64,000 bases of DNA from CAYXPR01 sp964467255. GTDB lineage: Bacteria > Pseudomonadota > Alphaproteobacteria > Rickettsiales > RGZB01. This document shows positions 7,431 to 16,088 of the stretch, piece after piece. The DNA lies in contig CAYXPR010000006.1 of the NCBI GenBank assembly GCA_964467255.1, positions 66,947 to 130,946 of the forward strand, in the 5' to 3' direction. The notes beneath the pieces are model-generated. The model saw only the letters and a list, made by a program, of their open reading frames with translations. It was not told the DNA's origin and made no database searches. How positions within the stretch are numbered: position 1 is the first letter of the stretch; each line of letters opens with the position of its first letter. The position numbers and the translations under genes were made by a program.

Positions 7431-8615
7431 ATGGCCGCTCAGGATATTGTTATTGTTGGCGCTGCACGCACTGCAATCGGGAATTTTTCAGGCGGTTTTG
7501 CCAGCCTTCCGGCGCATGCACTCGGCGTAGCGGTTATCAAAGAACTTTTGGCACGCACCGGCATTAAAGCCGAAGATGTCTCTGAAGTGATTTTAGGCCA
7601 AGTATTAAACGCCGCACAGGGCATGAACCCCGCACGTCAGGCCTCCATCCATGCTGGCTTGCCCAAAGAAGTGCCCGCATGGGGCATCAACCAAGTATGC
7701 GGCAGTGGCCTCCGCGCTGTGGCGCTTGCCACGCAGGCCATTATCAGCGGCGACAGCAGCATCGTGATTGCCGGCGGTCAGGAAAGCATGAGCAATGCGC
7801 CCCACGCCGTGCTGATGCGCCCGGGTGTAAAAATGGGCAATGCCTCGCTGGTCGACACCATGATTAACGACGGCCTCACCGACGCGTTTGCCACCACACA
7901 CATGGGTATCACGGCAGAAAATGTCGCCAAAAAATTTGGCATCAGCCGCGCCGACCAAGATGCTTTCTCTGCCCTTTCGCAGCAAAAAGCTGAAAAAGCG
8001 CAGAAAGAAAACCGCTTTAAAGATGAAATCGTGCCTGTCACCGTGAAGGGCCGCAAAGAAGATGTGATCGTTAGCGTGGATGAATTCCCGCGCCATGGCA
8101 CCACTGCCGATGCACTTAGCAAACTCCGCCCCGCGTTCGATAAAGAAGGCACCGTCACCGCAGGCAACGCATCAGGCATTAACGACGGCGCGGCCGCCGT
8201 GGTGCTGATGACCGCCGCCGAGGCTGCCAAACGCGGCCTGAAGCCTTTGGCGCGCATTGCGTCGTGGGCGCAGGCGGGTGTGGAGCCTTCGCTGATGGGC
8301 ACAGGGCCGATTCCGGCTGCACGTAAGGCGCTTGAGAAGGCGGGCTGGAAAATTGCCGACCTCGATGTGATTGAAGCTAACGAAGCGTTTGCTTCGCAGG
8401 CGATTGCGGTGAACCGCGAACTAAAGTGGGACGAAAGCAAAGTAAACGTGAATGGCGGCGCGATTGCGCTTGGCCACCCGATTGGCGCATCGGGCGCGCG
8501 CATTCTTGTCACCCTTGTGCATGAAATGCAAAAACGCAAAGCTAAAAAAGCCATCGCTACGCTCTGCATCGGCGGCGGCATGGGCATCGCCATGTGTGTG
8601 GAAGGCGTGTCATGA
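7431..8615 (+). CDS. phaA: Acetyl-CoA C-acetyltransferase (beta-ketothiolase)
   Basis: 394-aa thiolase that condenses two acetyl-CoA to acetoacetyl-CoA, the first step of PHB synthesis. Acyl-accepting Cys90 in NQVCGSGLRAV, His349 in ALGHPIGASGAR and Cys379 in CIGGGMG are all present at the standard spacing. ATG 7431 follows AAGGAG at 7419-7424. Next to a PHA-synthase-like gene and phaB, hence a biosynthetic rather than degradative thiolase. Confidence 0.93.
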   Translation: MAAQDIVIVGAARTAIGNFSGGFASLPAHALGVAVIKELLARTGIKAEDVSEVILGQVLNAAQGMNPARQASIHAGLPKEVPAWGINQVCGSGLRAVALATQAIISGDSSIVIAGGQESMSNAPHAVLMRPGVKMGNASLVDTMINDGLTDAFATTHMGITAENVAKKFGISRADQDAFSALSQQKAEKAQKENRFKDEIVPVTVKGRKEDVIVSVDEFPRHGTTADALSKLRPAFDKEGTVTAGNASGINDGAAAVVLMTAAEAAKRGLKPLARIASWAQAGVEPSLMGTGPIPAARKALEKAGWKIADLDVIEANEAFASQAIAVNRELKWDESKVNVNGGAIALGHPIGASGARILVTLVHEMQKRKAKKAIATLCIGGGMGIAMCVEGVS

Positions 8616-8881
8616 AACTCTTTCTTCTCGCACTGTCATTTTTGATATTTTCTTCTGCACAGGCGGAAGATTATTCGCCCTATAAAAACGTGCAGCAGCG
8701 CACCTACATCATCGAACAGATAAAGGCCCTGCCAACAAAATTACCTTGCGATGATGGCGATTATGACGGGCACATGCGCCTCTATCACACCGGCGATGCG
8801 CTCACCATGGACATGAATCCAAAACGCCTCAATGTGGAACTAGACAAAAACGATAAATTTATTAAAGCTTACTGCGGATAA
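8612..8881 (+). CDS. Small secreted protein between phaA and phaB
   Basis: 89 aa with a clear signal peptide (MKLFLLALSFLIFSSAQA, cleavage before EDY). The mature part has two cysteines (PCDDGD and AYCG), which could form a disulfide in the periplasm. Family not recognised. Its ATG overlaps the thiolase stop (ATGA), so translation is probably coupled. An odd partner for cytosolic PHB enzymes. Confidence 0.7.
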   Translation: MKLFLLALSFLIFSSAQAEDYSPYKNVQQRTYIIEQIKALPTKLPCDDGDYDGHMRLYHTGDALTMDMNPKRLNVELDKNDKFIKAYCG

Positions 8882-8899
8882 ACGCGAGGAGAAGTACAA

Positions 8900-9640
8900 A
8901 TGGGACAAGCAACAAAACAACGCGTGGCACTGGTAACGGGCGGCACACGCGGCATCGGCGCCTCCATCTCTAAGGCGCTCAAAGCCTATGGTTTTAAGGT
9001 CGCGGCCAATTACGCGAAGAATGATGAAGCCGCTGAGGCCTTCAAAAAAGAAACGGGCATCGCCGTCTACAAATGGAACGTGGCCGACGCCGAAGAATGC
9101 TTAAACGGCGTGCTGAAAATCTCGGAAGACATGGACGCACCGGTGGAAATACTGGTGAATAATGCTGGCATCACGCGCGACGTGGTGCTGCAGAAAATGA
9201 CGCCGGAAGATTGGCACCGCGTGATTGAAACCAACCTCACCTCATGCTTCAACATGTCGCGCGCCGTGATTACAGGCATGCGTGAACGTGGCTATGGCCG
9301 CATCATCAGCATCAGCTCCATCAACGCGCAGCTTGGTCAATTCGGGCAAACGAATTACTCTGCCGCTAAAGCAGGCATTCTTGGCTTCACCAAAGCCTTA
9401 AGCCGCGAAACGGCAGCAAAAGGCATCACGGTAAATGCCGTCGCGCCAGGCTATATCGACACAGAAATGGTGCGCGATGTGCCGCAGGACGTGCTGGACC
9501 GTATCATCGCGCAAATTCCGGTGCGCCGCCTTGGCTCGCCCGATGAAGTGGCGCGCTGCGTGGTGTTTTTGGCATCCGACGAAGCAGGCTTCATCACGGG
9601 TGAAACCATCTCCGTCAATGGCGGTCACCACATGGAGTAA
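8900..9640 (+). CDS. phaB: Acetoacetyl-CoA reductase (SDR family)
   Basis: 246-aa classical short-chain dehydrogenase reducing acetoacetyl-CoA to (R)-3-hydroxybutyryl-CoA with NADPH. Cofactor loop TGGTRGIG at the N-terminus, NNAGITRD motif, catalytic Ser in ISSINAQ, Tyr153 and Lys157 in NYSAAKAG, C-terminus SVNGGHHME typical of PhaB. GAGGAG ribosome-binding site at 8885-8890. Closes the PHB pathway with the thiolase and synthase-like genes upstream. Confidence 0.92.
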   Translation: MGQATKQRVALVTGGTRGIGASISKALKAYGFKVAANYAKNDEAAEAFKKETGIAVYKWNVADAEECLNGVLKISEDMDAPVEILVNNAGITRDVVLQKMTPEDWHRVIETNLTSCFNMSRAVITGMRERGYGRIISISSINAQLGQFGQTNYSAAKAGILGFTKALSRETAAKGITVNAVAPGYIDTEMVRDVPQDVLDRIIAQIPVRRLGSPDEVARCVVFLASDEAGFITGETISVNGGHHME

Positions 9641-9666
9641 GGCGGTTTTACCGTCGTAAAAAATTT

Positions 9667-9696
9667 CTGGCATCCCTGAATAAAAGGTTTTATACA
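9667..9696 (+). promoter_or_regulatory. Possible promoter of tRNA-Cys
   Basis: CTGGCA (9667-9672), 18-bp spacer, TATACA (9691-9696), ending 12 bp before the tRNA. Confidence 0.35.
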
Positions 9697-9708
9697 GGTT
9701 TCCCCGAT

Positions 9709-9783
9709 GGCCGGGTAGCAAAGTGGTAATGCGGCGGACTGCAAATCCGCCATGCGGCGGTTCGATTCCGCCCCCGGCCTCCA
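9709..9783 (+). tRNA. tRNA-Cys (anticodon GCA)
   Basis: 75 nt. Acceptor GGCCGGG pairs with the 3' strand CCCGGCC, anticodon loop CTGCAAA (GCA, cysteine), T-arm GGTTCGATTCC, discriminator U as expected for cysteine, encoded CCA. Parts of its 3' end recur at 9863-9911. Confidence 0.93.
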
Positions 9784-9832
9784 GTTTACCCACAAAAAAT
9801 CTTGGAATCGTAGTACCGCCGCAGTTTTAATG

Positions 9833-9861
9833 AACATCATCACCCCTGGGGGGATGATGTT
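9833..9861 (+). other. Strong hairpin downstream of tRNA-Cys
   Basis: AACATCATC + CCCC against GGGG + GATGATGTT with a single A/G mismatch and a TG turn. ACCGCC at 9815-9820 and GGCGGT at 9863-9868 can form an outer stem. Only a short TTT follows, so it is at best a weak terminator; it may be a processing or recombination structure. Confidence 0.55.
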
Positions 9862-9862
9862 T

Positions 9863-9911
9863 GGCGGTTCGATTTGGCTTTCGCCGCCCTTCGGGTCGCC
9901 CCCGGCCTCCA
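9863..9911 (+). repeat. Interrupted second copy of the tRNA-Cys 3' end
   Basis: GGCGGTTCGATT (9863-9874) equals the T-arm of tRNA-Cys, and CGCCCCCGGCCTCCA (9897-9911) equals its acceptor end with CCA (9769-9783). The two blocks are adjacent in the tRNA but separated here by a 22-nt stretch, so this is a derived, not functional, copy. Confidence 0.6.
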
Positions 9912-10060
9912 CCCATCTCTCGCATAAAACCACGTGCTTTTAAAAACACACCACCACATTCCCTTGTGGCACCCGTGTTTAAAACCCCATTATTTAGTTG
10001 GAAAACTTAGGTTTTTTCGTTAATAATGGTACAGATGATTCGGGGCGTGTAGGTAGTGAT

Positions 10061-13000
10061 TTGCGGGTAATTCTAACGAAGCGATATGCCCTTCTTCTGG
10101 CGCTTGTCTTCGCGTGGCTCTTCAGCCTTGCGGTGTTTCATGCCGCCTTTGCTCAGGATATTAGCTTTAACGACCCACTGGTAGATGCTGCCGAGCGCGA
10201 AGATGCGCAAGCGGTGATGGAGCTTTTAAAAGCGGGCCACCCGCCTGATAGCCGCGGAAAGTTTGAAGTCACCGCGCTGATGCGCGCGTCCTATCGCGGC
10301 AACCGCCAGATAACCGAACTGCTGCTCAACGTGGGTGCCAGCGCCAACAGTGTGGATATTGGCGGCGCCACGGCGCTGCATCTGGCCGCACGCGAGGGGC
10401 ACATTCAGCTCGTCAAAATGCTGCTGAAATACGGCGCCCTGCCCGACATGGCCGACGCCGAAGGCTGGACACCGCTCATGCGCGCCGTAAGCGCCAAACA
10501 AGAACGCTCGGTGCAGGCACTCATCGAGGCTGGTGCGAATGTAAATTCCACCAACAACCAAAACGAAACGCCGCTCATGCTGGCCACGCAAAAGCGTGAT
10601 GCGCAGATTGCGCGTTACCTGCTTGCCAGCGGCGCAGACCCTGAAATAAAAAATGCCGAAGGCCTGAGTGCGCTTGAAATTGCCCGCAAGCGCGGTGTGG
10701 CGTCGGTAGAAAACTTGCTTGTGTCCTACATCCAGCTCGGTCGCTCACGCCCCGCCCCGCGTAACACCGCCCCACAGCAAAAGACCGTGTATGCGACCAG
10801 CATCGACAAGCCCGGCCTTTTCATTGAAATCAAGGAAAGTGGCGCCGAGAAAAAACAAGCCGCGCAGGAACCGAAAGTCAATATTCCGGCAAATAGCGCA
10901 CTGCTCGCAGAAAATAATCCACCGCAAATAGCGCCTGCACAAGCAGAGCCCACACCAGTCGTCCAAGCGCCCGCGGCACCTGCTCCTGCTGCGCCCGCCC
11001 CTCAAGCTCCGGCCCCGCAAGCAACCGCACCGCAAGCCTATATCGCGCCACAGCCCGTGCCACCACCGGTTACACCGGCTCCCGTTGCTCCTGAACCCGC
11101 ACCACAGCCGCAAATACTGCAGTCACAAGTCGCGCCAACGCCAACACCCACCGCACCGCCAGCGCCAATTGCTGAGGAAGTCCTCAAAATGGAAACACAG
11201 CGCCTCCAAGCTGTGCCTCCCGCTCCAAGCGCACCTCCGGCAGCAGAAGTGCCGCCGCCAGCACCCATTGCATCACCTGCGCCGCCGCCTGCCGTAGCAC
11301 AAGCCCCTGCGCCGACGCCTTTGCCTGCACCTGCCGCACCACCACCGCAAGCATTCCCTGATGGTGCAGAAGTTGCCGCCGCCATGAAGAAAGAAATCGC
11401 GCTGCCCGATAATCTGCCAGAGCAAACCGGACCTGCGCTGCCCAAAGCGCCGGAAGCGCCACCTGCAGCACCCACACCCGCACCAAAAGCAGAAAAAATT
11501 CCACTCGTACCGCCGGAAATGGAAGCCGCGCCCACGCCGGAAGTGTTTGTGCTGGAAGAAGAAACGTTTGAAGAAGAACCCGCTGAAACAGCACTCGTAA
11601 AACCTGCGCCTGTTGCACCACCGGAAGAAAAAGCACCGGAAATACCGCCTGTGGCCACGCAAGAAGTTGTGCCGCCCGCATCACCACCCACACCTGCAGC
11701 TCCGCCACCTGCTGCGCCAAAAGTGGCAGAGGTAAAGCCACCTGAACCCGCTCCGGCACCTGCGGCTGCACCCACAGCACCACCCTCGCCACCTGTTGAA
11801 ATTGCGGTTGTGATTCCGGCGCCGCAGCCACGTGTTGCACCCGATGCGATACCCGATGAAACCATGCGGCCAAAAGAAGAAAAAACACCGCCACTGCTGG
11901 GCGCTGAAACGCAGCGCGCCGCACCACTCGAAGCACCGCGCGCAAAAATAACGCCGCCGCCCGAACCGCCTGCAATCGCAGCGCCGGAACCACAAGCACC
12001 AGCCGCACAAATTGCCTTGCTCACGCCGCCACCTGAGCCGGAATTACCCGCGCTGAAAGCAACCATCCCTCCGCCACCTGCTGAGCCCACACCAGCACCC
12101 ACGCCTGAGCCGCCTGCAATTGCAGCACCCGAAAAGCCGCCGCTGATTGCGCTGCCAGAGTTACGGCTGAATGCACCCGAACCTGCGCCGGAAAAACCTG
12201 CAGAGCCTGAGGTAAAAGAGCCGGAGCTCGAGCCGGAAAAGCCCGTAGCCGAGGCGCCGAAGCCAAAAGAAGAGCCGAAACCACAACCGCCGGAGCCTGA
12301 AGTGGTGAAAAAAGAAACACCACCTGCACCACCGCCTGTGGCCCCTAAACCTATCGTGAATGAAGCCCCGCCACCCATGCCGTGGCTGCCGGAAATGTCT
12401 GCCCCGAAAGAGCCTGAACTGAAACCAGAGCCCGCACCTACGCCGCCGCCCGCTCCCTCAAAAGAAGAGCCAAAGAAAATTGCACCGCCTGCGCCGCCTA
12501 CGCCACCACCAGCAGCACCTGTCGCTCCACCACCGCCGAAAGCAGAGCCTGCACTGCAGCCCTCCACGAAAGTGGCGCCGCCGTTCCCGATTACGCCTTC
12601 GCCGGGCCCCGTGCCTGTGGCGCGGCCTTATGCGCGAGTGGTCGATAATCTGCCGTGGCTTTCTGATATGCCCGCTGCATTGCCGGGGGACACACCGAGT
12701 GACGTTGGTGCCGCGCCTGATTCCAACCGCATTGATCTAGCAGAAGCAGAGCTGCCGGAGATGTTACCAGAACCAACAAAAACTGAACCCGCGCCACCTG
12801 TGCCCGTCGCAGAAGAAAAACCTGCAGGCGGCACCAAGCCCGTACCGCCACCACCGCCTCCGCCGCCCGTGGAAAGTAAAAAACCACCCAAGCCACGTGA
12901 TGCGATGAAGGAAGAGGAAATCCGCCGCCGGATGGAGGCGCTGGAAAAACGCGCCCTCGCCATTCGCGAAGGCAGGCCGCTGCCCACACCATCGAGCGAC

Positions 13001-13849
13001 AAGGAACTCGACGCCATGCCCATGCCAGTAGTGCCGCCGCTCACGGGTGAGCCGGTGGAAGTCAGCGGCAACGAGATGCCGGAAAATATTCCCGCCGAAT
13101 TACCGGGTGAAAAATCCGGCAAGGATGGCGGTCAGGTGGATGTGGCACAAGCCGTGCGCGTGCCGCTTTCCGCCCCGCGTGATGTGTCAATAAACCCCGA
13201 TGCCCGCGTGGAAGACATTCCGCAAACCTATACTCCGCGCCTCTTCTCACCTAGCCGGAAAGATGCAGGCCGCGGCTTCTGGCTGCAAGTGGGTAGCTTT
13301 GAAAGCGAAGACAGCGCCTTCAGCCACTTCGATAATATTCTAAGCAAGGAAGGCATCAGTCTGCGCGTACGTGTGCTCACGAAAGACAATCAGATTCTGC
13401 TGCGTGCAGGGCCGTTTAAAACCGCGCGCGAAGCGGCCGATAGTTGCCTCTCCTTCCAAGGTGAGGGGTTAAGCTGCTCGGTAATTTATGAAATGAAATC
13501 CGATGCTCCGGCCTATGCCCAACGCCAAAGCAGCGGCAGTGGCAAAGGCGGCGTGGTGCTGCCGGACTACACCTATGAAGGCCCCCGCGGTAAGCAGGTG
13601 TTCTGGCTGCAGCTTGGCACGCACGCCTCGGAACAGGAAACCGTGGACGCATGGAAAAAGCTGACGCAGCGCCACCCCACTTTGTTCAAAGACCTAAAGC
13701 TGAATATCCAGCTACCGAAATTCTCCGGCGCTGAACAGCGCACCTACCGCATGCGCGCAGGCCCGCTGCCTGACCAGATGGAGGCCGCCGCCAAATGCCG
13801 CCAGCTTAAAACCGAAGCGGTGCCATGCATCGCCGTGCGTGGGGACTAA
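10061..13849 (+). CDS. Secreted ankyrin / proline-rich / double-SPOR protein
   Basis: 1262 aa. Signal peptide (residues 1-32, ending FHAAFA|Q); about five ankyrin repeats (roughly 40-220, e.g. GATALHLAAREGHIQLVKML and GWTPLMRAVSA); an enormous Pro/Ala/Glu/Lys-rich region (about 230-1060); then two SPOR-like domains (about 1070-1148, RGFWLQVGSFESEDSA, and 1176-1262, QVFWLQLGTHASEQE). SPOR domains bind septal peptidoglycan lacking stem peptides, so the protein probably spans the periplasm to the division site or cell wall; ankyrin repeats suggest a protein partner. TTG 10061 is preferred because it follows AGGTAGTG and starts a good signal peptide; an in-frame TTG at 9998 is the alternative. 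A related protein is at 39212. Confidence 0.8.
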   Translation: MRVILTKRYALLLALVFAWLFSLAVFHAAFAQDISFNDPLVDAAEREDAQAVMELLKAGHPPDSRGKFEVTALMRASYRGNRQITELLLNVGASANSVDIGGATALHLAAREGHIQLVKMLLKYGALPDMADAEGWTPLMRAVSAKQERSVQALIEAGANVNSTNNQNETPLMLATQKRDAQIARYLLASGADPEIKNAEGLSALEIARKRGVASVENLLVSYIQLGRSRPAPRNTAPQQKTVYATSIDKPGLFIEIKESGAEKKQAAQEPKVNIPANSALLAENNPPQIAPAQAEPTPVVQAPAAPAPAAPAPQAPAPQATAPQAYIAPQPVPPPVTPAPVAPEPAPQPQILQSQVAPTPTPTAPPAPIAEEVLKMETQRLQAVPPAPSAPPAAEVPPPAPIASPAPPPAVAQAPAPTPLPAPAAPPPQAFPDGAEVAAAMKKEIALPDNLPEQTGPALPKAPEAPPAAPTPAPKAEKIPLVPPEMEAAPTPEVFVLEEETFEEEPAETALVKPAPVAPPEEKAPEIPPVATQEVVPPASPPTPAAPPPAAPKVAEVKPPEPAPAPAAAPTAPPSPPVEIAVVIPAPQPRVAPDAIPDETMRPKEEKTPPLLGAETQRAAPLEAPRAKITPPPEPPAIAAPEPQAPAAQIALLTPPPEPELPALKATIPPPPAEPTPAPTPEPPAIAAPEKPPLIALPELRLNAPEPAPEKPAEPEVKEPELEPEKPVAEAPKPKEEPKPQPPEPEVVKKETPPAPPPVAPKPIVNEAPPPMPWLPEMSAPKEPELKPEPAPTPPPAPSKEEPKKIAPPAPPTPPPAAPVAPPPPKAEPALQPSTKVAPPFPITPSPGPVPVARPYARVVDNLPWLSDMPAALPGDTPSDVGAAPDSNRIDLAEAELPEMLPEPTKTEPAPPVPVAEEKPAGGTKPVPPPPPPPPVESKKPPKPRDAMKEEEIRRRMEALEKRALAIREGRPLPTPSSDKELDAMPMPVVPPLTGEPVEVSGNEMPENIPAELPGEKSGKDGGQVDVAQAVRVPLSAPRDVSINPDARVEDIPQTYTPRLFSPSRKDAGRGFWLQVGSFESEDSAFSHFDNILSKEGISLRVRVLTKDNQILLRAGPFKTAREAADSCLSFQGEGLSCSVIYEMKSDAPAYAQRQSSGSGKGGVVLPDYTYEGPRGKQVFWLQLGTHASEQETVDAWKKLTQRHPTLFKDLKLNIQLPKFSGAEQRTYRMRAGPLPDQMEAAAKCRQLKTEAVPCIAVRGD

Positions 13850-13911
13850 TTCACTGATTATCCTGCGCTTTTACAGCACCCGCCCCCTGCATCTTGCGGG
13901 GCAGAAATTAC

Positions 13912-13939
13912 TTGCAATTACTGCCAGATGCCTTATAAA
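13912..13939 (+). promoter_or_regulatory. Probable promoter of tRNA-Asn
   Basis: TTGCAA (13912-13917), 16-bp spacer, TATAAA (13934-13939), ending 39 bp before the tRNA. The stretch just upstream holds a small GCCCC/GGGGC hairpin that could end the preceding gene. Confidence 0.5.
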
Positions 13940-13978
13940 TCCTACCCTCTTTTAGCCACAATTGCGCTCACCCTTTGT

Positions 13979-14053
13979 TCCGCGGTAGCTCAGTGGTAGA
14001 GCAAGCGGCTGTTAACCGCTTGGTCGGGGGTTCGAATCCCTCCCGCGGAGCCA
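13979..14053 (+). tRNA. tRNA-Asn (anticodon GTT)
   Basis: 75 nt. Acceptor TCCGCGG pairs with CCGCGGA, D-arm GCTC...GAGC, anticodon stem AGCGG/CCGCT with loop CTGTTAA (GUU, asparagine), T-arm GGGGGTTCGAATCCCTC, discriminator G, encoded CCA. Confidence 0.95.
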
Positions 14054-14104
14054 TTTTTCAAAATATGCCTAAAGCGCGAACACGCGCGGCATCATTTTGA
14101 AAAA
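14054..14104 (+). other. Long stem-loop starting at the tRNA-Asn 3' end
   Basis: Begins at the base after CCA. TTTTTCAAAAT (14054-14064) pairs perfectly with ATTTTGAAAAA (14094-14104); ATGCC pairs with GGCAT after one bulged C; GCGCG pairs with CGCGC around an AACA loop: 21 base pairs in total. The arms run T-first and A-last, the reverse of a rho-independent terminator. From 14105 to 14228 I see no gene, only a perfect 12-bp palindrome GAACTATAGTTC at 14126-14137. Confidence 0.6.
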
Positions 14105-14228
14105 TAACTTCATGAAATGGGATGAGAACTATAGTTCGACCGCGAGGCGGGCACGCCGAGCAGCGGCGAATGCAATGAGCCAATCCCTCCAAAAAACCAC
14201 GTATGAATATGGATTGGGCGGCCTATTT

Positions 14229-14846
14229 TTAAATACCCTGTTCTATTTCAAGCACATCTTGCGCATTGCCCGTGTTCGGAGGCTGCGACGGCGCCAAACA
14301 AGCAAGGTCTTCAATTTTCTTAAGAGCTTTTTCAGCCTCCTCTATTGATTTTAATGCAGGCTCAAGCACCACAGAAGCTCCAAAAGATGACGTGTGAACT
14401 GTACCTCTAGAAAAAGTCCGCTCCCGCTCCACAAGGAGCTTCATGTTTTCTTTTACTTCATGATAGTTCCCATAAAAACGCGTAATTGGTATCAATACAT
14501 CAGGTGGTAAAAATCCTAACTTACTAGCTAATTCAAAATAAATCCTAGGTTCACGAAGTCTAAAATCTTCTACAAATTGGTCGTCAAAATCCGCACCATT
14601 TGTTTTTCTATTGGCAACAATTCTGGCGATCTTCGCAGCAGCATCACGGAAAATTAGTATTTCACTATATATAGCAATTGCTATTGAAAGGATTTCTTCT
14701 TTTCTTAGGGCTACATCTCTAACTCTATTAAGATGAAAGTTATATAATGCACCAAAAAACAAAGCAAAAAACCCAAGAAGAGCTGCGATGCCGCTTTGCC
14801 AGCTTTTTAACTCGGTATAAAAGTCGATTAAATAAGTAGCTTCCAT
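14229..14846 (-). CDS. Membrane-anchored protein of unknown function
   Basis: 205 aa with one N-terminal transmembrane helix (near residues 17-35, IAALLGFFALFFGALYNF) and a mainly helical cytosolic or periplasmic body; the C-terminus (SIEEAEKALKKIEDLA) looks coiled. Family not recognised. Clearly more AT-rich than its neighbours, suggesting acquisition. It is last in a leftward operon; its ATG comes 5 bp after the previous stop with GGGG as ribosome-binding site, so expression looks coupled. Confidence 0.6.
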   Translation of the reverse strand: MEATYLIDFYTELKSWQSGIAALLGFFALFFGALYNFHLNRVRDVALRKEEILSIAIAIYSEILIFRDAAAKIARIVANRKTNGADFDDQFVEDFRLREPRIYFELASKLGFLPPDVLIPITRFYGNYHEVKENMKLLVERERTFSRGTVHTSSFGASVVLEPALKSIEEAEKALKKIEDLACLAPSQPPNTGNAQDVLEIEQGI

Positions 14847-14851
14847 TACCC

Positions 14852-15103
14852 CTACTTCTTCTCTCGTGTCGTCTGCACCACTTCATATTCCACTTCGAGC
14901 GCGTCGGTGGATTCACGGCGGGTGGTGGTGGTAAAAATTTCTTTTTCCGGTGCTAGCGCCAGCTTAATGCGATACCACACCAGCAGCACCGCGCCCGCCA
15001 CGGCCACGCCAATCAGCACGATAAACCCCACTGTCAGCGTGGCAGCCACAATGGCAAAGCCAATAATCAAACCCAGCACTACTTTTAAATAGGTGCCAAT
15101 CAT
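14852..15103 (-). CDS. Small double-spanning membrane protein
   Basis: 83 aa. Two hydrophobic stretches (VVLGLIIGFAIVAATLTVGF and VLIGVAVAGAVLLVWY), then a charged tail (about residues 50-83). Family not recognised. Its start overlaps the aquaporin stop by one base (TAATG), indicating translational coupling. Confidence 0.65.
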   Translation of the reverse strand: MIGTYLKVVLGLIIGFAIVAATLTVGFIVLIGVAVAGAVLLVWYRIKLALAPEKEIFTTTTRRESTDALEVEYEVVQTTREKK

Positions 15104-15816
15104 TAGCAGCAGCCTTTCACGTGTTTGCGGTCTTGCTTCGGCTCGCAGCGAATCAGCTCATACAGAAACGCCGCCGCCAGCGCGCCAGCAATCGGCGCGG
15201 CAATATACAGCCACAATACTTCGATGTTTCCGGCAAACAGCGCAGGTGCTATCGAGCGTGCGGGGTTCATGGAGGCACCGGTCAGCGCGCCGCCAATAAA
15301 GGCATCCAGCATCACCGTGGCGCCAATCGCGGCACCTGCCATCACCCCCACGGCGCGGGCATCGGTTGCCACGGCGATAATCACGAACATGAGGAAGAAT
15401 GTCAGGACGAATTCCCATATAAAAGCATGCACCAGCGCAATAGATGGCAACGTTGCGCCATAATTGTTTGATTCTGGCAGCGTATATGCCAAAAGCGCGA
15501 TGGCCAGCAACGCGCCCAGCAGTTGCGCGGCGACATACAGTGGCACTTCGCACCATGAAAACCGCCGCACGGCTGCAAAAGCAATTGTGACCGCCGGATT
15601 CAAATGCGCGCCGCTGATATGGCCAAGCGCATATACCATCGCCGCCACCACAAGGCCGAACACCACGGGGATGGCAACGGCGGGCAGCGTGGCGGGGTAA
15701 AGCCCGTGCACCATAATGGCGCCGCAACCAGCAAACACCATCGTAAAGGTGCCTATCAGTTCAGCTGTCGCTTTGCGGAGCAGCGCCGCGCGCGTGATTT
15801 TCTCTTCCATCTTCAT
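15103..15816 (-). CDS. Aquaporin family (MIP) channel
   Basis: 237-aa inner-membrane channel for water or small solutes. Both half-helix signatures are present: HLNPAVTIAF and GASMNPARSIAP, the latter with the arginine of the selectivity filter. Six transmembrane helices are visible, and the size matches AqpZ-type channels. The tail has an unusual C-terminal CC. Water-specific or glycerol-type selectivity cannot be decided by eye; the gene is between two small unknown genes in a leftward operon headed by an aminotransferase. Confidence 0.88.
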   Translation of the reverse strand: MKMEEKITRAALLRKATAELIGTFTMVFAGCGAIMVHGLYPATLPAVAIPVVFGLVVAAMVYALGHISGAHLNPAVTIAFAAVRRFSWCEVPLYVAAQLLGALLAIALLAYTLPESNNYGATLPSIALVHAFIWEFVLTFFLMFVIIAVATDARAVGVMAGAAIGATVMLDAFIGGALTGASMNPARSIAPALFAGNIEVLWLYIAAPIAGALAAAFLYELIRCEPKQDRKHVKGCC

Positions 15817-15857
15817 GAAAGTTTTTATAGCGGTTTTCAGGTGTTTTAAAAAGAGGT

Positions 15858-16088
15858 TTATGCGGCGAACTTCGCGCGCATCTCCTCAGGCGGGGTTTTG
15901 CCGAAGCCGCGCGCCAAAATTCTGCCAAAGGCGGCAATATCGATGCTGGGCTGTTTCATGGCGTTTAAAAACATCGGGGCTTTGGCTTTTTCCACCTTCA
16001 GATAAAACCATGCGGTGCCGCGTGTGGTGTCGAGCGTTACCAAATACGTGGTATCTGATTTTTGCTTAATCGCGCCGGCAAAGCTCAT
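15858..16088 (-). CDS. Small hypothetical protein
   Basis: 76 aa, soluble, no recognised family. Predicted beta strands near the N-terminus (TTYLVTLDTTRGTAWFYLKV) followed by a helical C-terminus (PPEEMRAKFAA). Its ATG overlaps the stop of the aminotransferase (ATGA), so the two are probably translated together. Confidence 0.65.
   Translation of the reverse strand: MSFAGAIKQKSDTTYLVTLDTTRGTAWFYLKVEKAKAPMFLNAMKQPSIDIAAFGRILARGFGKTPPEEMRAKFAA

Noticed and set aside
11038..12567. Long leftward open frame of 509 codons rich in Gly/Ala/Ser
   Set aside because: Antisense shadow of the proline/alanine-rich region: CCX and GCX codons read as GGX and GCX on the other strand. No start signal.
10960..12900. 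Repetitive proline-rich DNA considered as a tandem repeat array or assembly error
   Set aside because: It has one uninterrupted reading frame with varied codons and no exact long repeat unit, so it is coding low complexity.
14097..14348. 83-codon rightward frame after tRNA-Asn
   Set aside because: No ribosome-binding site and it runs antisense into a better supported leftward gene; much of it covers the hairpin region.
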